From positions 5,146,001 to 5,210,000 of the forward strand of contig NZ_LT607751.1 of NCBI RefSeq assembly GCF_900090305.1: DNA of 64,000 nucleotides, written 5' to 3'. The notes below the pieces were generated by a model. The model searched no databases and was not told the DNA's origin. It was given only the letters and a program-made list of their open reading frames with translations. This DNA is from Micromonospora siamensis (GTDB lineage Bacteria > Actinomycetota > Actinomycetes > Mycobacteriales > Micromonosporaceae). This document shows positions 35,228-43,399 of this stretch, in pieces. Every line of letters begins with the position of its first letter. Position 1 is the stretch's first letter. The translations under genes were made by a program, and so were the position numbers.

Positions 35228-36286
35228 TCAAGGGGTGTGGAGAGCGGCGAAGTCGGCGAGGAGGGCGGTGTGGACCTCGCGGATGACGTATCGCTTGAGG
35301 CACCGCATGATCTCTTTCTTGCCGAGGCCCTGTTTGGTGCGTTTGTCGACGTATGCGCGGGTGCGTGGGTCGTAGCGCATCCGGCTGAGCACGATGGTGT
35401 GCAGGGCGTTGTTCGCGGCTCTGTCGCCGCCGCGGTTGAGGCGGTGGCGGTCGGTGCGTCCGCTGCTGGCGGGTATCGGGGCGGCGCCGCAGAGGTGGGC
35501 CAGGGCTGCTTCGGAGCGGAGCCGGTCGGGGTTGTCGCCGGCGGTGGTCAGCAGTTGCCCCGCGACTTCCGGTCCTGCGCCGAACAGGCGGCTAAGGGCC
35601 GGTGCGGTGCGGGCGACGGCGGGGCGCAGTCGTCGATCGGCGTGGGCGATCTCGGCGTTGAGCGCGGTGATCCGAGTGGCGATCGCGGCGAGGGCGGCGT
35701 TCGTGGCGTGCACCGGGTCGGTGAGCGTGGACTCCTCGACACGGAGGTCGACGCATCGTTGGACGAGCGCGGCACCGGTGAGGCCGGCCAGATCCTCCCG
35801 CAGTGCGTCCGGCGCGGAGGTGATCAGGCCGTGGAGCTGGTTAAGGGCTGCGGTGCGGGCCTTGACCGCGCCGCGGCGGGCCACCCGCAGGACGCGGATC
35901 GCCTCGACCGGGCCGGTGCGGGTCTTCGGGACACCGGTGGCCTGCCCGGACAGGGCCGTGCGGGCGGCGGCGAGGGCATCGATCGGGTCGGACTTGCCCT
36001 TGCTCCGACGGGTCTTGCGGTCAGGGCGGTCGATCTCGACGACGGTGATGCCCGACGCGCTCAGGTGCCGCGCCAGGCCAGCGCCATAGGCGCCGGTGCC
36101 CTCCACCCCGACCTTGACCACCCGGCCGAAGGCGCGCAGCCAGAGCAGCAGCTGCTGATATCCGGCTGCGGTGGCCGGGAACTGCTGGTCACCGAGCACC
36201 CGACCCGCCTGGTCGACCGCGGCGGCGTGGTGCGTCTTTCCGTGGGTATCAACCCCACCCGTGACCTGGCGCTTCTTGGCTGTCAT
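35228..36286 (-). CDS. IS110-family transposase (DEDD recombinase), copy 1
   Basis: A 352-residue recombinase. The RuvC-like DEDD domain has Asp13 (GGVDTHGKTHH), Glu62 (VGVEGTGAYG), Asp100 and Asp103 (KSDPIDALAA). The C-terminal Tnp20 domain has the serine motif GAAPIPASSGRTDRHRLNRG with candidate catalytic Ser274/275. IS110 enzymes cut and rejoin DNA through the Ser while the DEDD domain binds metal, guided by a bridge RNA. The start MTAKKRQVTGG is preferred over an upstream in-frame GTG that would lie in the RNA-coding end. It appears intact and is identical to copy 2. Confidence 0.93.
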   Translation of the reverse strand: MTAKKRQVTGGVDTHGKTHHAAAVDQAGRVLGDQQFPATAAGYQQLLLWLRAFGRVVKVGVEGTGAYGAGLARHLSASGITVVEIDRPDRKTRRSKGKSDPIDALAAARTALSGQATGVPKTRTGPVEAIRVLRVARRGAVKARTAALNQLHGLITSAPDALREDLAGLTGAALVQRCVDLRVEESTLTDPVHATNAALAAIATRITALNAEIAHADRRLRPAVARTAPALSRLFGAGPEVAGQLLTTAGDNPDRLRSEAALAHLCGAAPIPASSGRTDRHRLNRGGDRAANNALHTIVLSRMRYDPRTRAYVDKRTKQGLGKKEIMRCLKRYVIREVHTALLADFAALHTP

Positions 36287-36338
36287 CCTGGAACCGTCGT
36301 CCCTTTCGCTTGCACCGACAGGGTCGGCACGCACTTGC

Positions 36339-36514
36339 TGGGACGGGCGGACAGGACAGTGATGGGGCCTCTTGCACAGGCTCCTATCAGGTCACGACGC
36401 CCCTGCCAGTGACGTGCAGGAACGGGGTCACCCGGAACCGATCGACGAATCGCACAGCAGGACAGCATCGTCGGTCAGGCGGTGAGTCAGACCAGACCGG
36501 GTGACCCCACCTAC
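36339..36514 (-). ncRNA. Candidate IS110 bridge RNA, copy 1 (approximate limits)
   Basis: Same sequence as the copy-2 candidate at 43750-43925: a 12-bp stem with a 61-base loop, followed by a segment carrying two 8-nt words matching the two IS ends. It is transcribed toward the transposase. Limits are approximate. Confidence 0.5.
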
Positions 36515-36524
36515 ATCCTCACTG

Positions 36525-37955
36525 TCAGGCGCGGGCGAAGAGGACCTTGCGCTGCACCGGGTCGGCGGTGACCAGCCGGACCCGGACCCGCTCCCCGAGC
36601 GGCAGGTCGCCGGTGCAGCGGGCCCGGACCGGGGGCTCGTCGAGGGCGACCGTCCCGCCGGGCTCCCGTCCGGGCTTGGCCTCGCCCGACGGCGGCGCGT
36701 CCACGTCGAGCACGGCCGCGTCGAAGGTCTCGCCCACCCGGTGCTCCAGCAGGACCGCCTCGGCCAGCTCGATCGCCCCGCGGGTGGCGGCGGAGGCCGT
36801 CCGGTCGGTCACGGCCATCACCTCCGGCAGCTTCGGCAGCGCCGTGCGCGCCCAGTCGGGCACCTCCCGGCCCGCGTGCAGGGCCAGGCAGACCTCCGTC
36901 GCGTACCGGTCGGCCAGCCGGCGCAGCGGCGCCGTGACATGGGCGTACGCGGCCGCGACGCCGCCGTGCTCCGGCTGCTGCGGCAGCTCGCCGTCGAACG
37001 CGGTGTAGCCGGCGCCGCGCATCAACTCGGCGGCCTGGTCGATGAACGCGGCCGCCCGGGGCTCCGAGGCGTCGAGCCGGGCGAGGAGCTCACCGACGCC
37101 GACGTCGGCCGGCCAGTCCACGCCCAGCGGGGCGGCCGCCGTACGCAGCCGCTGCACCGCCTCCGGCTTCGGCGGGGGCATGGTCCGCAGCAGGCCGATC
37201 CGGCCGGCCAGCATGATGTCGGCGGCGGCCATGCCGGTGAGCAGGGAGATCTGCGCGTTGTGGTCCTCCATCGGGACCGGCCCGCGCAGCACCAGCCGCC
37301 AGCCGTCGCCGTCGGGCTCCACGTCCTGCTCCGGCAGCGGCAGGTTCATCGCGCCGCGGTGCAGCCCGCGGGCGGTTAGCAGGGCGCCGATCTCGGGCAG
37401 CAGGGCGATCGGGTCGGGCAGCCGGCCCGCCTCGGCGTCGGCCTGCACACCGAGGTAGTCCAGCTTGGCGCGGCTGCGTACCCGGGCCCGTTCCAGCTCG
37501 ACCGCGACGGTGCCGCCGTCGCGGTCCAGGTCGATGGTCCAGAGCACCGCGGCCCGCTCCTCGCCGGGCAGCAGGCTGGCCGCGCCCTCGCCGAGCGTGT
37601 GCGGGTGCAGCGGCACGTTGCCGTCGGGCAGGTAGACCGTCTGCCCCCGGCGCCAGGTCTCCTCCTCCAGCGCGCCGCCGGGGCGTACGTGGGTGGCGAC
37701 GTCGGCGATGGCGTACCGCACGCGGTAGCCGTCGCCCCGGCGGCTCAGGTGCATGGCCTGGTCGAGGTCGCGCGAGCTCGCCGGGTCGAGGGTGACGAGC
37801 TCGACGTCCGTGCGGTCGGCGGCGGGCGGCAGCGGCGCGGCGGCCGCCTCGTCGGCCTCGCGCTGCGCCGCGGGCGGGAACTGCTCGGGCAGCTTCAGCT
37901 CGCGGCGCAGCGCGCCGAAGTCGATACGGGGTGCCAGTACGCGTCGGATGACCAC
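36525..37955 (-). CDS. RNB-domain (RNase II family) ribonuclease
   Basis: A 476-residue 3'-5' exoribonuclease core. The RNB catalytic aspartates are Asp57, Asp63 and Asp65 in TLDPASSRDLDQAMHL, with YAIADVATHV after them. VYLPDGNVPLHPHTLGEGAA, VPMEDHNAQISLLTGMAA and YAHVTAPLRRLADRY are further RNase II signatures. No N-terminal cold-shock or C-terminal S1 domain is obvious beyond a short basic beta-rich end, so it is the compact actinobacterial form. The last three bases (TGA at 36525-36527) belong to IS110 copy 1, which inserted exactly at the 3' end and replaced the native stop. GTG start at 37955. Confidence 0.92.
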   Translation of the reverse strand: MVIRRVLAPRIDFGALRRELKLPEQFPPAAQREADEAAAAPLPPAADRTDVELVTLDPASSRDLDQAMHLSRRGDGYRVRYAIADVATHVRPGGALEEETWRRGQTVYLPDGNVPLHPHTLGEGAASLLPGEERAAVLWTIDLDRDGGTVAVELERARVRSRAKLDYLGVQADAEAGRLPDPIALLPEIGALLTARGLHRGAMNLPLPEQDVEPDGDGWRLVLRGPVPMEDHNAQISLLTGMAAADIMLAGRIGLLRTMPPPKPEAVQRLRTAAAPLGVDWPADVGVGELLARLDASEPRAAAFIDQAAELMRGAGYTAFDGELPQQPEHGGVAAAYAHVTAPLRRLADRYATEVCLALHAGREVPDWARTALPKLPEVMAVTDRTASAATRGAIELAEAVLLEHRVGETFDAAVLDVDAPPSGEAKPGREPGGTVALDEPPVRARCTGDLPLGERVRVRLVTADPVQRKVLFARA

Positions 37956-38045
37956 GGGTCAATCTTGGCAGCGGAACCGGCGTACCGCCTTCCGGCGGAC
38001 GGACGGTTCGCCCCGGGTGCCGGTCGGACGTACCGCCGGTGACGG

Positions 38046-38909
38046 TCAGCGGGCCGACTTGCGGGCCGAGGCCCGGGCGGCGGTCGACCGGGCCGGAGTC
38101 GACCGGGCGGCGGTGGCCCGGGACGCGCCCGCGCGGGCGGGCGCCTTGCGGGCGGTGACCTTCTTGGCGGCGGTCGTACCGGCGGGGGCCTTCTTCGCCG
38201 CGGCCTTGCGGGCGGTGGTCGAGGAGGTGGCGGTGGCCTTCTTCGCCGGCGCCTTCGTCGCCGCCGCCTTGCGGGCGCCGCCGGTCGGACGGGTGGCGGT
38301 CGTCTTCCGCGCGGTGGTGGTCTTCTTCGCCGGGGCCTTCTTCGCCGCCGTGGTGGTCTCCTTCACCGCGGCGCCGGTCCTCTTCACGGTGGCGGTGGTC
38401 TTCTTCGCGGCGGCGGTCTTCTTCGCGGCCGTGGTCTTCTTCGCGGCCGTGGTCTTCTTCGCGGCCGGGGCCTTCGCCGCGGCCGTGGTCCTCTTCGCGG
38501 CCGGGGCCTTCTTGGCCGCGGTGGTCTTCTTCGCCGCGGTGGTCTTCTTCGCCGCGGTGGTCTTCCGGGCCGGCGCGGTCTTCGTGGCGGTGGTCTTCTT
38601 CGCCGCCGTGGTCGACGTGCGGGTGGCGGGCGCCTTCTTGGCGGTGGTCCGGGTGGCCGGCGCCGTCTTCTTGGCGGTGGAGGCCTTGCGGGCGACGGTC
38701 TTCTTGGCCGCCGCCTTCTTCGCCACGGCCTTCTTCGCCGGGACGCGGCCCGAGCCGGCGCCGGAGGCGTTCGGGGACGCCTTGTCGGCCGACGTCGTCC
38801 GGGTGGACGTCGCGGCGGTTGCGCCGGTGGTCCGCTTCCTCGCGGCGGAACTCGCCGCGGTGGTGCGCTTGGCGGCCGGGCGGGTGGTGGCCTTACGTGC
38901 TTCGGCCAT
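38046..38909 (-). CDS. Histone H1-like Lys/Ala/Thr-rich DNA-binding protein
   Basis: A 287-residue, extremely basic low-complexity protein built from AAKKTTAAKKTT, APAAKK and KKAPA repeats. It resembles the tail of eukaryotic H1 and bacterial Hc1/HupS-type tails. There is no globular HU or helix-turn-helix domain, so it would bind and condense DNA non-specifically. AGGAGGG sits 7 bases before the ATG. The repeat tract (about residues 55-225) invites replication slippage and length variation between strains. It is unrelated in sequence to its neighbours. Confidence 0.8.
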   Translation of the reverse strand: MAEARKATTRPAAKRTTAASSAARKRTTGATAATSTRTTSADKASPNASGAGSGRVPAKKAVAKKAAAKKTVARKASTAKKTAPATRTTAKKAPATRTSTTAAKKTTATKTAPARKTTAAKKTTAAKKTTAAKKAPAAKRTTAAAKAPAAKKTTAAKKTTAAKKTAAAKKTTATVKRTGAAVKETTTAAKKAPAKKTTTARKTTATRPTGGARKAAATKAPAKKATATSSTTARKAAAKKAPAGTTAAKKVTARKAPARAGASRATAARSTPARSTAARASARKSAR

Positions 38910-38990
38910 GTCGATTCCCTCCTTGGGGACCTGCGCTCACGTGTCTCCTCACGGAGCACGGAGTTCCTCGACGCGGCCGTCCCGCGCCGT

Positions 38991-39194
38991 CTAGCTGCCC
39001 TCCCCGGCCCAGCGGGCGTCCTCGGCCTCCCACGCTTCGTTACGCTGCTGCACTCGTTGCAGGGCGTTCTCCGCGTCGGCCGCCGAGGCGTACGGACCGA
39101 GTACGTGCTTCGCGGGGCACACGTCGGCATCCGTCTCGACCCGGTGGTGTCGAGTGCACCAGTAGTACTGCCCACCACGTCCGTCGTCGCTCAT
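38991..39194 (-). CDS. Small conserved actinobacterial protein, possible zinc binding and SPOR-like
   Basis: A 67-residue protein: GQYYWCTRHHRVETDADVCP followed by KHVLGPYASAADAENALQRV and an acidic, Trp-containing end (AWEAEDARWAGEGS). Cys/His/His/Cys spacing suggests a small zinc site, and the GPYASAADAENAL part resembles a SPOR-type fold. As I recall, small proteins of this pattern are widespread in actinomycetes without known function. ATG at 39194. The 208-bp gap to the next gene (39195-39402) holds nothing recognised. Confidence 0.65.
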   Translation of the reverse strand: MSDDGRGGQYYWCTRHHRVETDADVCPAKHVLGPYASAADAENALQRVQQRNEAWEAEDARWAGEGS

Positions 39195-39402
39195 GTGATC
39201 ACTGTGCACCGCGATCAGCCCAGCCGCCACCGGAACCGGGAAAAGTCGCCGATGACCTCCACAGTAGAGATCGTCGGATGTTCGTGGGCCGAAACGGCGG
39301 AACCGACCACGACCGTGCTGAGCTGGGGCGATAGGGCCAAGCGGGCCGGTCCGGGCGGGCACGGGGCAGACGGCTGACCGGCCGGTCCCGCACAATTCCG
39401 GG

Positions 39403-39828
39403 GTGCGACGCGGGGGACGAAGGACGCGGCGGGGCCGGGTGGCCGCCGCGGCGGTGACGGCGACGGCCGTGGCGGGGACGGTGGCGGGCGTTCCGCTGCT
39501 GCGGGACCGTTCGCAGCAGCGACTGGAGCGGCGCGCGGAACGGGAGGTGACGGCGACCGCGCAGCGCACCCGAGCGGAACTGCTGGCCACCCCGACCGCG
39601 CCACGGGAGCGGCTGCGCTCGACGGCCGCCCAGGTCGCCGGGGTCGAGGTGCTGGAGGTGCGGGACCAGCCGGTCCGCGCCGTCCGACTGGTCTTCCGGG
39701 TACGGGTGGCCAAGACCGCCACGTCGCTGTTCGGCTGGCAGCGGGCGAACGCCGACGGCTGTTTCGCCCTGGTGGTGCAGGCCCGGCCGGTTCCGGCGGC
39801 GATCGAGCGGCTGCCGTGCCCGGCGTGA
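39403..39828 (+). CDS. Hypothetical protein with N-terminal membrane anchor
   Basis: A 141-residue protein. A very basic N-terminus (MRRGGRRTRRGR) leads into one hydrophobic segment (about 13-32), so it is inner-membrane anchored or exported. A helical region (SQQRLERRAEREVTATAQRT) and a small beta-rich domain with two Cys (DGCFALVVQA, LPCPA) follow. No family recognised. The M48 peptidase start lies inside its 3' end (13-base overlap), so the two are probably co-translated. Confidence 0.6.
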   Translation: MRRGGRRTRRGRVAAAAVTATAVAGTVAGVPLLRDRSQQRLERRAEREVTATAQRTRAELLATPTAPRERLRSTAAQVAGVEVLEVRDQPVRAVRLVFRVRVAKTATSLFGWQRANADGCFALVVQARPVPAAIERLPCPA

Positions 39829-41078
39829 CGACGACGGCGGCCACCTGCCCGAGCTGCGGGACAGGCACCACCGCGCTGCGGGAGGCCGCGCCCTGGTGCC
39901 CCGGCTGCGAGTGGAACCTGGACGCGTACGACCCGGCCCGGCGGAAGCGCGAGTTCGCCTGGGGTCGGCTGGACCGGTGGGCGCACCGGCTGGCGGTGGG
40001 GCAGTTCGCGCGGCTGTCCGCGCGCGGGCTGGACGACTCCGGATCCCCGGTGGCGCGGATCGTCACGATGGCCGTCTCGGTGCTGCTGCTCGCCGGGGTG
40101 CTGGCGCTGGCCGCCACCGGGGTGTGGCTGCTGGTCGCATTCCCGTTCCCCAACCTGTCGATGCTGCTCGGCGTCGTGCTGCTCGCCCTGGCGTACGCGC
40201 TCCGGCCCCGCTTCGGCCGGCTCGACGAGCACCTCACCGTGCTCGACCGGGACCGGGCGCCGGAGCTGTTCGCCCTGGTCGACGAGGTCGCCGCGGCGGC
40301 CGGCACGCCGGCGCCGCACGTCCTCGCGGTGGACGGGACCCTCAACGCGTACGCCGGAACGGTCGGGGTGCGCCGACGCCGGGTGCTCTGCCTGGGGCTG
40401 CCGCTGTGGGGCGCGCTGCCGGCCGGCGAGCGGGTCGCGCTGCTCGGCCACGAGCTGGGCCACTTCGCCAACGGGGACCCGCGCCGGGCGCCGCTGGTGC
40501 AGCCGGCGCTCACCATGCTCGGCTCCGCCGCCGACCTGGTGCGCCCGGTGGGCACCGTCTCCGGGGCCGGGCTGCTGGAGCTGGTCGGCCTGGCGCTGGC
40601 CCACGCCGTCCAGGCGGTGCTGGCCCGGGTGCTGCTCGCCTCGCAACTGGTGCTGGTCGCGGTCGCGCTGCGGGACAGCCAGCGGGCCGAGTACCTCGCC
40701 GACGAGATGGCCGCGCGGGTGGCCGGCACCGACGCGGCGACCGGCATGCTCGACGCGCTGCTGGCGCAGGAGTCGATCGCGCTGGCCGTACGCCGGGAGT
40801 CGCGGGCCGGGCACGGGCCGGACCGCTGGCGGGCCGCGGTGGCCGACGCCCGCCTCGCCGCCGCGGACCGGTTGCCGCTGGTCCGGCAGCTCTCGGTACG
40901 GGACGAGGTGACCCTGTTCGCCGAGCACCCGCCGACCGGGCTCCGGCAACGGCTGCTCGCCAGCCGTCCCCGGCACGAGCCGCTGGTGGTGCTCACCGAA
41001 CAGCGACGGACCCGGATCGACGCCGAGCTGGCCGCCGAGTACGAGAAGGTCCGCCGGGCGGTGAGTTGGGCGGCCTGA
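39816..41078 (+). CDS. M48 family metallopeptidase with N-terminal zinc ribbon
   Basis: A 420-residue membrane-bound zinc endopeptidase, HtpX/Ste24-like. The zinc motif HELGH (about residue 213, LLGHELGHFANGDP) is followed by the third ligand Glu in QRAEYLADEMA. Two or more hydrophobic segments lie at about 85-125, with another hydrophobic stretch after the active site. An extra N-terminal ribbon TCPSCGTGTTAL..CPGC (residues 11-32) is unusual for HtpX. It probably degrades misfolded membrane proteins. The GTG at 39816 overlaps the previous gene. Confidence 0.9.
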   Translation: MPGVTTTAATCPSCGTGTTALREAAPWCPGCEWNLDAYDPARRKREFAWGRLDRWAHRLAVGQFARLSARGLDDSGSPVARIVTMAVSVLLLAGVLALAATGVWLLVAFPFPNLSMLLGVVLLALAYALRPRFGRLDEHLTVLDRDRAPELFALVDEVAAAAGTPAPHVLAVDGTLNAYAGTVGVRRRRVLCLGLPLWGALPAGERVALLGHELGHFANGDPRRAPLVQPALTMLGSAADLVRPVGTVSGAGLLELVGLALAHAVQAVLARVLLASQLVLVAVALRDSQRAEYLADEMAARVAGTDAATGMLDALLAQESIALAVRRESRAGHGPDRWRAAVADARLAAADRLPLVRQLSVRDEVTLFAEHPPTGLRQRLLASRPRHEPLVVLTEQRRTRIDAELAAEYEKVRRAVSWAA

Positions 41079-41322
41079 CCGCACCATAGGACTTCTTAGC
41101 AGGCCGACGCGCGATGGACCATCCGTCGGAGCGGTCCCGTCGACGGGACTCCCGGTGTCACTCGCCCGCCGGACAGCCCGTTGCGGCTGCCCGCGCGTGC
41201 GCCGCACGTCCCTTTCGTGCAAGCCTCGACCGGAACTCTTGCGGCGCTCCCCCGCCCGCGCCACCGGTACGACGATCCGGGCGACCACGCGCCGCAACCG
41301 CACCTGGGGAGACGAGAACACC

Positions 41323-41694
41323 GTGGCAAGCCTTGACGTCGCGTTGAAGAGCGCGATGAGCATCGACGGAGCGATCGGCGCCGCGCTGGTCGACTACACC
41401 AGCGGCATGACCCTCGGGGTGGCCGGCGGCACCAGCGAGATCGACCTGACGGTCGCCGCCGCCGGCAACACCGACGTGGTACGCGCCAAGCTGCGCACCA
41501 TCGAGATGCTCAACCTGAACGACCAGATCGAGGACATCCTGATCACCCTCGGCGAGCAGTACCACCTGATCCGGCCGCTGACCAGCCGCAGCGGCAAGGG
41601 GCTCTTCCTCTATCTGATGGTGAGCAAGAGCCGGGCCAACCTGGCGCTGGCCCGGCACCAACTGCGCGTGATCGAGGAGAGCCTGGAACTGTGA
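41323..41694 (+). CDS. Roadblock/LC7 domain protein (first of pair)
   Basis: A 123-residue Roadblock/LC7 fold protein: ASLDVALKSAMSIDGAIGAA, then DYTSGMTLGVAGG, NDQIEDILITLGEQYHLIRP and a C-terminal helix. Bacterial members bind and regulate MglA/Ras-like or CvnD GTPases. GTG 41323 is chosen for the GGGGAGACGAG ribosome binding site and fold start; the 230 bp before it show no gene. The stop overlaps the next start (GTGA). No GTPase gene is present next to the pair. Confidence 0.82.
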   Translation: MASLDVALKSAMSIDGAIGAALVDYTSGMTLGVAGGTSEIDLTVAAAGNTDVVRAKLRTIEMLNLNDQIEDILITLGEQYHLIRPLTSRSGKGLFLYLMVSKSRANLALARHQLRVIEESLEL

Positions 41695-42185
41695 CCGCGG
41701 CGCAGAACACCGCAACCGCCCTGCCCCGCCGCGCCGCCCGCCGGGCCGCCGACCCACCGCCCGCGCGGGAGCTGCCGCCGTCGCTGGCCGGCGACCCGTC
41801 CCTGCCGTACCCGGCGATCGGCCGGGAGCTGACCGAGCTGCGGGTGCAGATCCCCGGAGTGCAGGGCTGCGTCCTCGGCGGCGTCGACGGCCTGCTGGTC
41901 GCGCACAACCTGCCCGCCGACGCCGACCCGAACGACGTGGCCGCGCTGGCCGCCACCACGTACGGGCTCGGCCGGCAGGTCGGGCTGCGACTCGGGCAGG
42001 GCGGCTTCCAGCAGTCCACCGTCCGCAACGAGGCCGGCTACCTCAGCGTCTACGCCGTCGACGGGCAGGCGCTGCTGGCGGTGATCGGCGCGGACGCCAT
42101 CAACGTGGCCCGGCTGCACCTGACGGCGCCGGCGGTGGCCGGACGGCTCGCGACGCTGCTGGCCGGGACGCCGGCGGACGCCTGA
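41691..42185 (+). CDS. Roadblock/LC7 domain protein (second of pair)
   Basis: A 164-residue protein. A disordered Pro/Ala/Arg-rich N-terminus of about 40 residues is followed by a Roadblock fold: ELTELRVQIPGVQGCVLGGV, DGLLVAHNLPADADPNDVAA, NEAGYLSVYAVDGQALLAVI. Four-base overlap with the preceding Roadblock gene implies a heterodimer or stoichiometric complex. Role is inferred only by family: regulation of a small GTPase located elsewhere. Confidence 0.82.
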   Translation: MTAAQNTATALPRRAARRAADPPPARELPPSLAGDPSLPYPAIGRELTELRVQIPGVQGCVLGGVDGLLVAHNLPADADPNDVAALAATTYGLGRQVGLRLGQGGFQQSTVRNEAGYLSVYAVDGQALLAVIGADAINVARLHLTAPAVAGRLATLLAGTPADA

Positions 42186-42357
42186 GGCGGAGTCCGCCGA
42201 CGGACCGGCTGGGCCAGGATGCCGGGCTTCAGGGTTGGCGGAGCGGCGCGCGGTGGCGGCCGGGACCTGCGCGCCGATCGCGGTGGCGCGGCCCGGCGGC
42301 CCGGCGTCTCGGCGTCTCGGCCCAGCCGAGCCCGGCTCAGCGGCTTGGCGTCCCGGC

Positions 42358-42639
42358 TCAGTGGCGCGGCGTCTTCGGGTCGGTCCGCCCCGTGTTCGGG
42401 TCGATCCAGCTGCGGATGCCCCGACGGAACGTCAGCCAGCCGGCAACCACGCCGATCACCGCGCCGATCAGCAGCGCGGCGGACCGGTCGTGGGCGCCGA
42501 GCCCGTCGGGGCCGCTGCGGGACGGCACGCCGATGAAGAAGACGAACAACCCCACCGCGATCGCGGCCAGTACGCCCACGGCGACGGCCGGCTTCGCCCG
42601 TCCCGCGCCCAGCCTCCTGTCCCGGTCATCAATGTCCAT
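42358..42639 (-). CDS. Small two-helix membrane protein
   Basis: A 93-residue protein. A charged cytoplasmic N-terminus (MDIDDRDRRLGAGRAKP) precedes two hydrophobic helices (AVAVGVLAAIAVGLFVFFIG and AALLIGAVIGVVAGWLTF) and an Arg/Pro-rich tail. No family recognised. GGGGGG precedes the ATG at 42639. It is divergent from the maleylpyruvate isomerase-like gene. The region 42186-42357 after the Roadblock pair shows nothing but GC-rich imperfect repeats. Confidence 0.55.
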   Translation of the reverse strand: MDIDDRDRRLGAGRAKPAVAVGVLAAIAVGLFVFFIGVPSRSGPDGLGAHDRSAALLIGAVIGVVAGWLTFRRGIRSWIDPNTGRTDPKTPRH

Positions 42640-42740
42640 GACGCCCCCCGATCCGATCGACCGGGATAGTTGCCGGCTGCTCTGCCGGCCAAACCAGATC
42701 GGCACGGGTGGCGATGGCGCAGATCTGGCAGGCTCTCGAC

Positions 42741-43355
42741 ATGCGCCCCATGGACAGCCGTGACGTCGACGAAGCCGTGGCCGAGATGGTGCGGGTGCTG
42801 GCACCGCACGAGTCGGCGGACTGGCGACGCCCGGCCGGCCCGCTCGCCTGGAGTTGCTGGGAGACGGCGGCCCACGTCGCGCACGACCTCCTCGCGTACG
42901 CCGGCCAACTCGCCGCCCTGCCCGACGCCGCCTACCTTCCGTTCGACCTGGTGGTAAGCGACGACGCGTCACCCCGCGATCTGCTGCGAACGGTCACCGC
43001 CGCAGGCAGGCTGCTGAGCACCGTGTTGGCCGCATCCGACCCCTCGGTACGGGCCTGGCGCTGGGGCCCGACGGACCGGAGCGGCTTCGCGGCGCTGGGC
43101 GTGAACGAGACGCTGGTGCACACCCACGACATCACCGCAGGTCTCGGCATCGCCTGGCAGCCACCCGCATCTCTCTGCCGCGCCGTGCTCGCCCGACTCT
43201 TTCCCGACGCTCCGGTCGGGGAACCGGTCCAGGCGCTGCTCTGGTCCACCGGGCGTACCGACCTTCCCGGCCGGCCTCGACCCACGTCATGGGTCTTGCG
43301 GGCCGCGGTCGGACAGGTCGCTGAGCCGGTGGGCGACGGACGAGTCGACCCGTAA
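42741..43355 (+). CDS. Maleylpyruvate isomerase/DinB-like (mycothiol-dependent type) protein
   Basis: A 204-residue four-helix-bundle protein of the MDMPI_N/DinB type: EMVRVLAPHESADWRRPAGP, then CWETAAHVAHDLLAYAGQLA (metal His) and NETLVHTHDITAGLGIAWQP (HxxxD-type metal site). Relatives use mycothiol as cofactor; substrate unknown. The ATG at 42741 is chosen by fold; earlier in-frame ATGs exist. The last ten residues (EPVGDGRVDP) and the stop fall inside the 42-bp sequence shared with the 3' end of rnpB, so the native C-terminus may have been replaced. Confidence 0.78.
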   Translation: MRPMDSRDVDEAVAEMVRVLAPHESADWRRPAGPLAWSCWETAAHVAHDLLAYAGQLAALPDAAYLPFDLVVSDDASPRDLLRTVTAAGRLLSTVLAASDPSVRAWRWGPTDRSGFAALGVNETLVHTHDITAGLGIAWQPPASLCRAVLARLFPDAPVGEPVQALLWSTGRTDLPGRPRPTSWVLRAAVGQVAEPVGDGRVDP

Positions 43356-43362
43356 GCCGGAT
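43321..43362. repeat. Second copy of the rnpB 3' end (att-like direct repeat)
   Basis: 42 bp matching 46130-46171 at 40 positions, the first 30 identical (starting ctgagccggtgggcgacgga). The other copy is the P1 3' arm and flanking end of rnpB, in the same orientation. This is the pattern left by elements integrating at the 3' end of an RNA gene. Confidence 0.75.
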
Positions 43363-43399
43363 CACTGCGACCCCGCTCGCCAGGGCCGCGCCAACGTGG

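Larger units (their letters stand above)
35209..36531 (-). mobile_element. IS110-family insertion sequence, copy 1
   Basis: 1323 bp identical to the inverted copy at 43733-45055; flanks diverge immediately outside. There is no terminal inverted repeat. The ends share only GGCG (CGCC on the element's own strand), the likely crossover core. One transposase fills one side, with 19 bp behind it and 245 bp of non-coding DNA in front. Its left end supplies the stop codon of the RNB gene. Confidence 0.93.
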
